64,000 nucleotides of DNA from the NCBI RefSeq assembly GCF_002234595.1, contig NZ_NMUL01000060.1, positions 1-64,000 on the forward strand, given 5' to 3'. The position numbers and the translations under genes are program-made. This document shows, one piece after another, positions 16,546-24,989 of this stretch. Positions within the stretch are counted from its first letter, which is position 1, and every line of letters begins with the position of its first letter. The notes beneath the pieces were generated by a model. The model did not search any database. It had not been told where the DNA came from and saw only the letters and a program-made list of their open reading frames with translations. Source of the stretch: Amycolatopsis vastitatis (GTDB taxonomy: Bacteria; Actinomycetota; Actinomycetes; Mycobacteriales; Pseudonocardiaceae).

Positions 16546-16590
16546 CTGTGACCTGCCTTCCCGCAGCCGAAACACGAGCAAGATCAAGGT

Positions 16591-17085
16591 CTATGGCTGG
16601 AGGTCGCGCTGGTACCAAGTGCCTGACTTGCCGCCGAGATCGGCCGGGTTGGCCGGGCCAACCGGGACGAACCCGGCCTTGGCCAAGACTTTCCGGGACG
16701 CGGCGTTGTCGTGGGAGGTGGCCGCCCGCAGTGTGCGCAGGCCGTGCATCGCTGTCGCCATCCGGCACAGCTCCCGGACCGTCGTGGTCGCCACGCCGCG
16801 GCCGGCGACCTGCTCCGCAACCCGGTAGCCGAGTCTGGCAGTGCCGTCTTCCAAGTCGTACAGGTTGAACCTGCCGAGTACCGATCCATCCTCGGCGACG
16901 AGCACGTAGAAGGCACAGATGCCGGCCTCCTGCTCGGCCAGCGAGGCGTTGTACCCGCTGGTGAACTGGCCGAAGAAGTCGTCGCCGCGGTCGGAGATCG
17001 AGGCAGCGAAGTAGGCGCGGTTCGCCAGCTCGAAGGCCAGGACCGCCGGGGCATGGCCAGCATGCAGCCGCTTCAGCTCGGGCAT
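16591..17085 (-). CDS. GNAT-family N-acetyltransferase (RimJ/RimL-like)
   Basis: A 164-residue acetyltransferase. The central strands read GRFNLYDLEDGTARLGYRVA, followed by the acetyl-CoA loop QVAGRGVATTTVRELC and the late block TSHDNAASRKVLAKAGFVPV, all typical of the GNAT fold. The family acetylates protein N-termini, amines or small molecules; this substrate is unknown. The gene stands alone between an IS701 remnant and the acyl-CoA synthetase operon, without a regulon operator, so it is probably not part of the P450 pathway. Confidence 0.87.
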   Translation of the reverse strand: MPELKRLHAGHAPAVLAFELANRAYFAASISDRGDDFFGQFTSGYNASLAEQEAGICAFYVLVAEDGSVLGRFNLYDLEDGTARLGYRVAEQVAGRGVATTTVRELCRMATAMHGLRTLRAATSHDNAASRKVLAKAGFVPVGPANPADLGGKSGTWYQRDLQP

Positions 17086-17184
17086 CGCCCGACTCTACCC
17101 AGACCGTGCGCTGAGGTCACCTGAGTTTCTGCCAGTGGCAGACAGCCCCAAGACCAGGGCACATAACGATCTACGGCTGGAGCA

Positions 17185-18813
17185 CTAGCCTGCGGCAGCG
17201 GACGCCTCTTGGCGGGCCCAGCGGTAGTCCGCCTTCCCGCTCGGCGACCGCACGATCTCCGGGCGGCGCAGGATCGCCTTCGGCGCCTTGTACCCCGCGA
17301 CATGGCGGCGGCACTCGGCGAGCAGTTCCCGGTCGGTGACGGTGCCGGCCAGCACCACGATGGCCACGACCTCACTCCCCCAGCGAGCCGACGCGCGGCC
17401 GACCACCAGCACGTCGCGCACGGCCGGGTGGGCGGCGAGTGCCCGTTCCACCTCCTCGGCGAAGATCTTCTCGCCACCGGAGTTGATGGTGGTCGCGGCG
17501 CGGCCGAGCAGCCGGATCGACCCGTCCTCGAGGCGGATCGCGCGGTCGCCCGGCACGCTGTAGCGGCAGCCGGCGAGCACCGGGAAGGTCTCCGCGGTCC
17601 GGTCCGGATCGCCGAGATAGCCGAGCGGCACCCGGCCACGGCCGGCGAGCCACCCCTCCCCCTCCCCCGCCCGAAGCTCGCGCCGCCGCGAGTCGTCCAG
17701 GACGGTGGTGTTCTCGTCGGGAGTGAAGACCGTGGTGTCCGCGCCGCCGACACGGCTCATCTGGATACCGGTCTCGGACGAGCCGACGGCGTCCAGGAGC
17801 ACGACCTTCGGCAGCGCCGCGGCCAGGCGCGCGCGGACGGCGGGCGTGAGCGGCGCGCCGCCGTTGCTGACCGCGACGAGCCCGGACAGGTCGTAGCGCC
17901 CAATCTCGATCTCCTCGGCCAGCGGGCGGGCCATGGCGTCCCCGACCACCGGCACGCTCACCACCCGCTCGCGTTCGATGGTGTGCAACACGTCGGCCCA
18001 GTCCAGCTGCCGCACGCCGTCGGGCAGCACGATCGTGCCGCCCGAGTTGAGGATGTGGAAGCTCGACCACTGAGCCGCCCCGTGGATGAACGGCGCGGTC
18101 ATGAGGAACCTGATGCCACCGGCCGCCTGCCGGGCGGCGGTGGCGATCTCCGGGTAGCCGGCGAACGGTGTCTTCGTGCCGAACGGCGTGCCGCCCATCG
18201 CCGCGAGGTACACGTCGTGCTGGCGCCACAGCACGCCCTTCGGCATCCCGGTGGTGCCTCCGGTGTAGATCAGGAAGAGGTCGTCGCCGTCCGGCACCGG
18301 CATGCGGGGTGGTGGCGGGGTGGTCACGACCGACTCGTAGCCGACCGCGCCGGGCAGGAGCAGGTTCCCGCTGTCGTCGGCGACCTGCACCAGCAACTCC
18401 AGGCCTGGCAGCTCGTCGCGGATCGCGGCGACGTGCGGGGCGAATTCGGCGTGGTAGACCAGCGCCCGTGCCCCCGCGTCGGCGAGCAGGTACCGCAGCT
18501 CCTCGTCGACGTACCGGTAGTTGACGTTGAACGGCACCGCCCTGGCCCGGTACGCGCCGATCATGCACTCGAGGTACTCGTTGCCGTTGCGCAGGTACAA
18601 CGCGACGTGGTCCTGCCCGGACTCGTGGCCGGCCAGCTCGCCCCGCTCGACGTGGCATCCCAGGCCTTGCCTGACCAAGAAGTGCGCCACACCGTCGATG
18701 CGGGCGTTCATGTCCCGGTAGCAGAGGCGGCGATCCCGCCAGACCATCACCTCCTGGCCGGGCACCGCTCGCGCCACCGTGTCGAACACCGTCGACAGCG
18801 TGAACCGGGTCAC
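17185..18813 (-). CDS. acyl-CoA synthetase of the FadD19/FadD3 type (AMP-forming ligase)
   Basis: A 542-residue ANL-superfamily ligase. The P-loop is IYTGGTTGMPKGVLWR (about residue 195), followed by FIHGAAQWSSFHIL, the DAVGSSETG motif, the hinge region GRAATTINSGGEKIFAEEVE and the catalytic-lysine tail SPSGKADYRWARQEA. Blocks such as VNVNYRYVDEELRYLL and the PDYRWA-like tail recall mycobacterial FadD19, which activates steroid side-chain acids as CoA thioesters. A role in sterol or branched-acid degradation fits the neighbouring P450s but is inferred. The GTG start overlaps the upstream gene by GTGA, so both are translated together. Confidence 0.85.
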   Translation of the reverse strand: MTRFTLSTVFDTVARAVPGQEVMVWRDRRLCYRDMNARIDGVAHFLVRQGLGCHVERGELAGHESGQDHVALYLRNGNEYLECMIGAYRARAVPFNVNYRYVDEELRYLLADAGARALVYHAEFAPHVAAIRDELPGLELLVQVADDSGNLLLPGAVGYESVVTTPPPPRMPVPDGDDLFLIYTGGTTGMPKGVLWRQHDVYLAAMGGTPFGTKTPFAGYPEIATAARQAAGGIRFLMTAPFIHGAAQWSSFHILNSGGTIVLPDGVRQLDWADVLHTIERERVVSVPVVGDAMARPLAEEIEIGRYDLSGLVAVSNGGAPLTPAVRARLAAALPKVVLLDAVGSSETGIQMSRVGGADTTVFTPDENTTVLDDSRRRELRAGEGEGWLAGRGRVPLGYLGDPDRTAETFPVLAGCRYSVPGDRAIRLEDGSIRLLGRAATTINSGGEKIFAEEVERALAAHPAVRDVLVVGRASARWGSEVVAIVVLAGTVTDRELLAECRRHVAGYKAPKAILRRPEIVRSPSGKADYRWARQEASAAAG

Positions 18814-20036
18814 GACCGGCCGACCGGGGTGATCGGCAGCGACCTGCGCGGGGAGAAGGTGAAGGACGACCCGGTGCTGATCCTGGTGACGGCCACCTCG
18901 TCGAATTCCTTCGCCGGTTCGTCACGCCACACCACCCGCGCGGACCACTCTTTCGCGTCGCCCGTTGTCTCGACATCGAGACGCGGTTCCACGGCACGCA
19001 CGATGGCCTGCAGCGGCCGCACTTCGTCCGGGCCGCACAACGAGATCCACGCACCATCCTCATGCGCGGGCGACGCAGTCACGGTCACGGTGTCGCCGAC
19101 CGTGGCACGCACGTAGGCGGCGGGGTTGAGCAGCGGATGCAGTTCGAGCACCCGCAGCGCACCCTCGACACCACCGGGCAGGCCAAGCGCGCGGTGCAGG
19201 CGCTCCGCGGCGATACCCGCGATGCCGGTGAGTTGCTTGACGCACAGCCGACGCGCCTGCTCCGCGTCGGTGCGCTGCCCGACCGCGTGCACGAAGCCGA
19301 GATTGAGCAGGTGCATCTGCAGGCAGACCTCGTCGGCCATCCGCACCAGAGCGGACTTGGTGAAGGCAGCGAACTCGAGATCGGCCAGCAACGGCCCGGA
19401 GTAGTCGGCCACGCCGTCATCAGCGGGGTCGATCGGGTCGAGTTCCACGGTGGCGGCGTTGGACTTCCGAAGTCGCCGGCAGCCGGGTGACTCGCTCACC
19501 GGGGCGTTGGCCTCGTCGATGACGACGGTCCACGCACAGTGCGGGTGCCGGTCGGCCGGCTGCCGGGGCGGCCGGTGGACCGGCCGCACCCGGGCCCGGG
19601 GGTTGGTGGCGACCGCGGTCGCGTCGAACGTCGGGTCCTCGATGTCGTGGCACATCGCGATCACGAACTCGTCCCCGAGCGGCTCGACGTCCAGCAACGC
19701 GCCGCAGTGGTCGAGCCGGAACTCCCCGTGCCACCGATCGTGCACCGTATAGCGGAAATCCATGAACTGCGGCGGCGCGCCGATGTCGAGCTGCAGCCCT
19801 TTGAAGATCGTCACGACGTCGTCGCCCTCGAAGTGCAGCGCCCGCTGCATCCGCCGGGTGTAGACCGGGCTCGCGGCCATCCACTCCTCGATCGCGATCC
19901 GCGTCATTTCCTCCCGGCCGAACGCGCCGATGCACCACGCCATCCCCGACCGGTCGATCAACTGCCCCGCGAGCAACAGTTCCGGCAGCAGGGCGGCCAG
20001 TTCCTCGCGACGCAACGTCGCATACCTGCTCGGCAA
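18810..20036 (-). CDS. uncharacterised protein coupled to the acyl-CoA synthetase
   Basis: A 408-residue protein with no recognised domain. Early blocks are SGMAWCIGAFGREEMTRIAI and FKGLQLDIGAPPQFMDFRYT; HCGALLDVEPLGDEF and CHDIEDPTFDATA, rich in Cys/His/Asp, could be catalytic or metal-binding. A small Pro/Arg-rich linker separates this part from a helical and a beta-rich C-terminal region. The start is probably TTG at 20036, because GGAGGG lies seven bases upstream. Its stop overlaps the acyl-CoA synthetase start (GTGA). It is divergent from the SDR-CYP51 operon. A role preparing or hydrolysing the ligase's substrate is conceivable but not shown. Confidence 0.7.
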   Translation of the reverse strand: MPSRYATLRREELAALLPELLLAGQLIDRSGMAWCIGAFGREEMTRIAIEEWMAASPVYTRRMQRALHFEGDDVVTIFKGLQLDIGAPPQFMDFRYTVHDRWHGEFRLDHCGALLDVEPLGDEFVIAMCHDIEDPTFDATAVATNPRARVRPVHRPPRQPADRHPHCAWTVVIDEANAPVSESPGCRRLRKSNAATVELDPIDPADDGVADYSGPLLADLEFAAFTKSALVRMADEVCLQMHLLNLGFVHAVGQRTDAEQARRLCVKQLTGIAGIAAERLHRALGLPGGVEGALRVLELHPLLNPAAYVRATVGDTVTVTASPAHEDGAWISLCGPDEVRPLQAIVRAVEPRLDVETTGDAKEWSARVVWRDEPAKEFDEVAVTRISTGSSFTFSPRRSLPITPVGRS

Positions 20037-20062
20037 GAGACGGCCCTCCGAATCCTACGGCC

Positions 20063-20106
20063 TTGAGATTGCCAGTAGTCCGTACTATCGTCTGGACACA
20101 TGTCTA
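20063..20106 (+). promoter_or_regulatory. promoter and operator E of the SDR-CYP51 operon
   Basis: A -35 TTGAGA (20063-20068) and a -10 TATCGT (20086-20091) are exactly 17 bases apart. TGGACACATGTCTA (20093-20106) starts one base after the -10 and matches the regulon palindrome at 11 of 12 positions. The layout from -10 to the internal ATG is the same as at 10848-10864. Confidence 0.72.
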
Positions 20107-20123
20107 GCACAGGGGCTGGTTGA
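20100..20123 (+). other. seven-codon upstream frame in the CYP51 operon leader
   Basis: The ATG inside operator E, eight bases after the -10, opens MSSTGAG and a TGA. One base separates that stop from the SDR start at 20125, which has no strong ribosome binding site of its own. Ribosomes loading on a leaderless message could terminate and restart here. This is inference. Confidence 0.4.
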
Positions 20124-20124
20124 C

Positions 20125-20904
20125 ATGCCACGGTTCGAGCCACATCCGGAGAAACGGCCGTCGATCGTCACCGGCGCCTCATCGGGGATCGGCGCCGCCA
20201 CCGCGATCGCCCTCGCCGAGGCGGGCCACCCGGTCGCACTGGGCGCCCGCCGGGTGGAGAAGTGCGCGGAGGTCGCCGAACGGATCCGCGCGGCGGGCGG
20301 CGAGGCCGTCGCCATGTCGCTGGACGTCGGAGACGACGAGTCGGTCCGCAAATTCGTCGCCACCGCAACGGAAACGCTCGGTCCGATCGAGATCCTCGTG
20401 TCGGGGGCCGGCGGTCTCGTCCCGGCGCGGATCCACGAAACGGACTCCGACAGTTTTGCGGAACAGGTCTCGGTGAACCTCGTCGGCGCACACCGCATGG
20501 TGTCGGCCGTCGTGCCGGACATGGCCGGCCGCCACCGTGGGGACGTCGTGTTCATCGGCTCCGACGTCGTGCCGGCGCCACGCCCCGGCATGGGCGCGTA
20601 CGTGCCGGCCAAGTCCGGACTCGAGGCGATGGCCTACGCGATGCGCATGGAGCTGGAAGGCACCGGCGTGCGCGCCTCCCTGGTCCGGCCCGGCCCGACC
20701 GTCTCCGACCTGGCCGCGGGCTGGGACCAGCAAGCCACCCTGACCATGCTCGAGGACTGGAAGCTGTGGGGTTTCGTGCGGCACCCCTACATGCTGCGCG
20801 CCTCGGACATCGCCGCCGCCGTGACCACGGTCGTGTCCGCGCCCCGCGGCGTCCACCTGACCGTCGTCGAGGTCCAGCCCGAGGCACCCCTGCGGGAGGG
20901 ATGA
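20125..20904 (+). CDS. short-chain dehydrogenase/reductase upstream of CYP51
   Basis: A 259-residue SDR with the NAD(P) motif TGASSGIGAATAIALAEAGH near the N-terminus, SGAGGLVPARI in place of NNAG, Ser in VFIGSDVV, and the YxxxK pair in GAYVPAKSGLEAM (about residue 158). Its stop overlaps the CYP51 start by ATGA, as first gene of a four-gene operon behind operator E. In M. tuberculosis an SDR gene (Rv0765c) is also adjacent to cyp51, so it likely acts on the same sterol or terpenoid substrate. The exact reaction is unknown. Confidence 0.88.
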   Translation: MPRFEPHPEKRPSIVTGASSGIGAATAIALAEAGHPVALGARRVEKCAEVAERIRAAGGEAVAMSLDVGDDESVRKFVATATETLGPIEILVSGAGGLVPARIHETDSDSFAEQVSVNLVGAHRMVSAVVPDMAGRHRGDVVFIGSDVVPAPRPGMGAYVPAKSGLEAMAYAMRMELEGTGVRASLVRPGPTVSDLAAGWDQQATLTMLEDWKLWGFVRHPYMLRASDIAAAVTTVVSAPRGVHLTVVEVQPEAPLREG

Positions 20905-22253
20905 TCGTGCTCGAACCACGACAGGTGTCCGGCGGCGAAGCCGAACACGGCCACCTGGAGGAACTGCGCACCGATCCCATCGGCCTGATGCGACGGGTGC
21001 GCGCCGAGTGCGGCGACGTCGGCGCGTTCGACCTCGCCGGACGGCGAGTGGTGCTGCTGTCCGGGGCCGAGGCGAACGAGTTCTTCTTCCGGGCCGGCGA
21101 TGATGACCTGGACCAGGCCGGGGCTTACCCGTTCATGAAGCCCATCTTCGGTGAAGGCGTGGTGTTCGACGCGCCGCCGGAGCGGCGCAAAGAGATGCTG
21201 CACAACCAGGCGCTGCGCGGCGAGCACATGAAAGGCCACGCGGCGACCATCTCGCGCGAGATCGACCGCATGGTCGCCGGTTGGGGCGACGCCGGCGTGA
21301 TCGACCTGCTCGACTTCTTCGCCGAGCTGACCATCTACACCTCGTCCGCCTGCCTGATCGGCACCAAGTTCCGCGACCAGCTGGACAGCCGGTTCGCCCA
21401 GCTCTACCACGAGCTGGACCAGGGCACGGACGCGCTCGCGTTCGTCGATCCCTACGCGCCGATCGAGAGTTTCCGGCGCCGGGACAAGGCCCGCGCCGGA
21501 CTCGTCGACCTCGTGCAGGACATCATGAACCGTCGTGCCGAGGGGCCACGGCCGGCACGCGAGGAGCGCGACATGCTCGACGTGCTGATGTCGGTCAAGG
21601 ACACCGACGGCAGCCCGCGCTTCTCCGCCGACGAGATCACCGGCATGTTCATCTCGATGATGTTCGCCGGGCACCACACCAGCTCCGGCACCGCCGCCTG
21701 GACCCTGATCGAACTGCTGCGCCACCCCGACGCGCTGGACGGCGTGGTCGCCGAGCTGGACCGGCTCCACGCCGACGGCTCGGCCGTCAGCTTCCAGGCA
21801 CTGCGCGAGATCCCGCGGCTGGAGTCGGCGGTCAAGGAGGCGTTGCGCCTCCACCCACCGCTGATCCTGTTGCTCCGGGTCTCGAACGGCGACTTCACCG
21901 TGAACGGGCACTCGATCAAACGCGGCGACTACGTCGGGGCCACCCCCGCCATCTCCAACCGGATCCCGGAGGACTTCCCCGACCCGGACGTCTTCCTCCC
22001 GGCCCGCTACGCCGAACCACGCCAGGAAGACCTGGTCAACCGCTGGACCTGGATTCCCTTCGGCGCCGGGCGGCACCGCTGCGTCGGCGCGGCGTTCGCC
22101 ATGCTGCAGCTCAAGGCCATCTTCTCCGTGCTGCTCCGCGACTACACCTTCGAACTGGCCCAGCCGTCGGAGACCTACCGCAACGACCATTCGAAGATGG
22201 TCGTCCAGCTGGCCCAGCCATGTCAGGTGCGCTACTGCAGGCGCACGTCGTGA
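20901..22253 (+). CDS. cyp51: sterol 14-alpha-demethylase type cytochrome P450 (CYP51)
   Basis: A 450-residue P450 strikingly close to bacterial CYP51. Shared blocks include HGHLEELRTDPIGLMRRVR, ANEFFFRAGDDDLDQA, RRKEMLHNQALRGEHMKGHA, the I-helix MMFAGHHTSSGTAAWTLIEL, ExxR in EALRLHPPLI, and the haem loop IPFGAGRHRCVGAAFAM. CYP51 enzymes remove the 14-alpha methyl group of sterol precursors with NADPH-derived electrons; the physiological substrate of actinobacterial members is unsettled. The ATG at 20901 has GGGAGGG before it and overlaps the SDR stop. The next gene is its likely ferredoxin. Confidence 0.93.
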   Translation: MIVLEPRQVSGGEAEHGHLEELRTDPIGLMRRVRAECGDVGAFDLAGRRVVLLSGAEANEFFFRAGDDDLDQAGAYPFMKPIFGEGVVFDAPPERRKEMLHNQALRGEHMKGHAATISREIDRMVAGWGDAGVIDLLDFFAELTIYTSSACLIGTKFRDQLDSRFAQLYHELDQGTDALAFVDPYAPIESFRRRDKARAGLVDLVQDIMNRRAEGPRPAREERDMLDVLMSVKDTDGSPRFSADEITGMFISMMFAGHHTSSGTAAWTLIELLRHPDALDGVVAELDRLHADGSAVSFQALREIPRLESAVKEALRLHPPLILLLRVSNGDFTVNGHSIKRGDYVGATPAISNRIPEDFPDPDVFLPARYAEPRQEDLVNRWTWIPFGAGRHRCVGAAFAMLQLKAIFSVLLRDYTFELAQPSETYRNDHSKMVVQLAQPCQVRYCRRTS

Positions 22254-22447
22254 AGGTCGAGGCCGACCTGGACCTGTGCCAGGGACACGCCATGTGCCAG
22301 TTGGAGGCGCCCGAAGTCTTCGACGTCCCCAAGCGCGGCACCGTGATCATCCTCGCCGAGACCCCGCCCGCCGTGCTGCGCCCGCGGGTCGAGAGCGCCG
22401 TGCGGAACTGCCCCACGCAAGCACTGTCCATAGTGGAGGAATCGTGA
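22250..22447 (+). CDS. ferredoxin of the CYP51 operon (3Fe-4S type)
   Basis: A 65-residue ferredoxin with Cys ligands in DLCQGHAMCQLEAPEVF and NCPTQALS. The second position of the first cluster motif is His rather than Cys (CxxHxxC), as in 3Fe-4S ferredoxins that serve P450s. It should carry electrons to CYP51. The GTG start at 22250 overlaps the CYP51 stop (GTGA), and its own stop overlaps the next start in the same way. The cyp51-ferredoxin pair is conserved in mycobacteria (Rv0764c-Rv0763c). Confidence 0.9.
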   Translation: MKVEADLDLCQGHAMCQLEAPEVFDVPKRGTVIILAETPPAVLRPRVESAVRNCPTQALSIVEES

Positions 22448-22989
22448 CCGCATTCCCGCGCGAAGAACTCGACGAGATGGTACGGCGCTGGCTCGACGCC
22501 AACGAACGCTGCGAGAAGACCGGCGACTGGCAGCCACTCGCCGAGATGTACACCACCGACGCCACCTACGGCTGGCACAACGGCCCCGACGACGAGTTCA
22601 TGGCCGTCGGCCGCGACGAAATCCGCGACCACGCCCTCGGCACCGAGATGTACGGCCTCGACGGATGGACCTACCCCTACCAGAAGGTTCTCATCGACGA
22701 CCAGGCCGGCGAGGTCGTCGGCTTCTGGAAGCAGGTAGCCGACGCCCGCCGGCCCGACGGCTCCCCATACGTGGTCGCCGGCATCGGCGGCAGCTGGTTC
22801 CGCTACGCCGGCGACTGGCAGTGGTCCTGGCAACGCGACTTCTACGACTTCGGCAACGCGGCGGCCCTGTTCATGGAAATGATCAAGGACGGCTCCCTGT
22901 CCGACGGGATGCGCAAGCGCATCGAACGCGCCGCCGCACCCCAGCCCGGCCACCACCCACGCGGCCAGTCACCGGTCGGCATCTGGTGA
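22444..22989 (+). CDS. NTF2/SnoaL-like protein, last gene of the CYP51 operon
   Basis: A 181-residue protein predicted to adopt the SnoaL/NTF2 fold: an N-terminal helix (EELDEMVRRWLDANERCEK), WQPLAEMYTTDATYGWHNGP typical of the pocket rim, and strands VVGFWKQVADA and GIGGSWFRYAGDWQWSWQRD. Such proteins bind or isomerise hydrophobic ligands, including ketosteroids. The GTG start at 22444 follows GGAGG and overlaps the ferredoxin stop. A protein of the same size follows the ferredoxin gene in the mycobacterial cluster (Rv0762c, recalled). No catalytic residues can be assigned. Confidence 0.78.
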   Translation: MTAFPREELDEMVRRWLDANERCEKTGDWQPLAEMYTTDATYGWHNGPDDEFMAVGRDEIRDHALGTEMYGLDGWTYPYQKVLIDDQAGEVVGFWKQVADARRPDGSPYVVAGIGGSWFRYAGDWQWSWQRDFYDFGNAAALFMEMIKDGSLSDGMRKRIERAAAPQPGHHPRGQSPVGIW

Positions 22990-22995
22990 GGGATT

Positions 22996-23270
22996 ACGGA
23001 CGGACGAGAGTGCAGCCTGGACGGGCCGGATCAAGCTTCGAGCCCTTGGTCAGGCAGTCCGACATCGGGGCGACCTGCTGGCCGTACCCTCGGCCCTGCA
23101 CAGAGGTCACGGTTCCGTCCAGGCCGGACCTTCGCACTCTCCGCCCCAAGCTGCGCGTACGTCTTGTCCAGGCGGTAGAGCGCTACGTCGGTGCCGGTCA
23201 TCGTCGCGTACACGAGCCTGTTCGCACGGGCGCTCGCCTGGGGGTAGCCCTGGCGGTCGGCGATGGCACC
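22996..23270 (-). pseudogene. C-terminal fragment of an unrecognised protein, frameshifted
   Basis: The minus strand reads QGYPQASARANRLVYATMTG, then TDVALYRLDKTYAQLGAESA, and after a frame change GYGQQVAPMSDCLTKGSKL and PARPGCTLVRP with a stop. The composition looks coding, with a Cys pair near the end, but no start or family is recognised. It is probably a gene tail left by rearrangement. Confidence 0.35.
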
Positions 23271-23371
23271 TCCCGGTCGGCAGGCTGGTCCACCAGCGCC
23301 TTCCCTGGGGTGGGACGGTCCCCTTGTACGCAATGCCTTCTCGCCGCTTTGTTGCGGTGTCTCGTTAGGTA

Positions 23372-23465
23372 CTTCCTCGGGGCGCCACTGGAGGCCGGCG
23401 GCGTGCTGGTCGGCGACAAGGTCACCCTGGACATCGACGTCTCGGCGGTCAAGCGCTCCGGCTGA
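23372..23465 (+). pseudogene. YceI-family C-terminal fragment
   Basis: The last codons read APLEAGGVLVGDKVTLDIDV then SAVKRSG and a stop, the characteristic end of YceI-like isoprenoid-binding proteins (LExGGVLVGDKVxxxIDV). The rest of the gene is missing upstream. The fragment overlaps the 3' end of the oppositely oriented monooxygenase pseudogene. Confidence 0.6.
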
Positions 23466-24989
23466 CGCCGACCCGGTCCAGGTAGTCCCGCACGGCAGTC
23501 CTTCTCGCGCCGGGTGCGCGCAGCGCGAGGTAGCCATCAGGCCGCACCAGGACGAGGGTGTCCCCGGTGACGCCGTACGCGGTCCGCGCGTGCCCCTCGA
23601 CGTCGACCAGATCGGCACCGCTGCCCGGCGCGCCGACCGGCACCGGCTTGACGAGTCCACGGTGGGCGGTGCCGACGTCCTGCAGTGGACCGGCGCAGGA
23701 CTCGCGAAGCCGAGCAGGGTGAAATGCGGGCCGCGGAAGGCGTCGAACAGCCGCCGTGGCGTGCCGGAGCTGTCCACGCAGGGCGCGTCGGGCGCACGAT
23801 CACCGGCGCGCGGTCCATTCCCGGCGTCGCCGTCGACGGACAGCGAGCTGGCCGGGTAGCCGAGCCCGAGCTGCTGGCCGTCCGGGTCCGCGCCGTCCAC
23901 GATGTCCGTGCTGCCACCGTTGACGAACCGCTCCGCGACCCTGCGCAGCCCCTCGGCACTCACGCCGAGCGTCCACGAGGCGACCGGGAGCCGCTCTTCC
24001 TGGTAGCTGTCCAGCAGCGACTGCCCCGCGCCGGAACACACCATGGCGAGCTTCCAGCCGAGGTTGTACGCGTCCTGGATGCCGGTGTTCATGCCGAGGC
24101 CGCCGGCCGGCGGATGCACGTGCGCTGCGTCGCCGGCCAGCAACACCCGGCCCACCCTGAACCGGTCGGCCATCCGCACGTTCACCCGGTACGTGGACAG
24201 CCAGCTTGCCTTCGAGAGCCGGATGCCGTGCCCGCCGGCGAGATCGTCCACGATCCGCCGGAAGTACGGCAGCGAGGGTTCGGGGAGGCTGCCCTCCGCG
24301 CCGAAGTCGCTGAACGGTACGGCCTGCAGTTGCCAGGACCGCTCGTGGCGGAACGGGCACAGGGCCAGGAACCCGCGCCGGCGGACGGTCCACTGGTACC
24401 AGGCGTCCGGTTCGAGCCCGCCGAGCTCGACGTCCCCGAGCAGCATGGCCTGCTCCCCGTTCTGGCCCTCGAAGCGCACGCCGAGTGCCTTGCGCACGGT
24501 GCTGCGGCCGCCGTCGCAGCCGACCAGGTAGCGCGCAGCCACCCGCTCCCCGGTATCCAGCACCGCATGCACACCGTTCGCGGACTGGCTGAACTCGGGG
24601 AGGCCCGCGGCCAGTTCCACCCGCACGCCGTCCTCGGCGAGCCGCGCGCGCAGGATCCGCTCGATCCGCCACTGCGGGATCAGCAGCCCGCCGTCGTAGG
24701 GCCGATCCGGTGTGGGTGCCCGCTGGGCGTGCGGGTCGGCCTCGGCAGCCAGGTCGCCGTCGAGGTACCGCCGGTGTGGCAGGTGCCGGAACCCGTAGTG
24801 CAGCACCTCGTCGGCGACACCGAGGTCGTCCAGCACCTCCTGGGTGCGTGCGGTGAGCCCCTTGCCGCGCGAACCGGGGAAGTGCTCGCCGGCTCGGTCG
24901 ACGATGCGCACGTCGACGCCCCGGCGGGCCAGCTCGATGGCCAGCGTGAGCCCGGTGGGTGCGGCGCCCGCGATCAGGACGTCGGTCAC
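23449..24989 (-). pseudogene. FAD-dependent aromatic-ring-type monooxygenase with a single frameshift
   Basis: The N-terminal 430 codons encode a class A flavoprotein monooxygenase: VLIAGAAPTGLTLAIELARR, the DG motif LVGCDGGRSTVRKALG, and the GD motif GRVLLAGDAAHVHPPAGG. The last 80 codons, with GSGADLVDVEGHARTAYG and DTLVLVRPDGYLAL, continue in another frame, so one indel near 23690 splits the gene. The GTG start at 24989 has AGGAGGGGG upstream and overlaps the preceding small frame. Such enzymes hydroxylate phenolic or polyketide rings. It may be a true pseudogene or a sequencing error; everything else looks intact. Confidence 0.8.

Noticed and set aside
20262..20900. Plus-strand extension of the CYP51 frame upstream of 20901
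   Set aside because: It is the SDR gene in another frame. The ATG at 20901 has a ribosome binding site and matches known CYP51 N-termini.
23031..23448. Read-through extension of the FAD monooxygenase past 23449
   Set aside because: The extension is in the wrong frame after the indel near 23690; the recognisable C-terminus ends at 23449.
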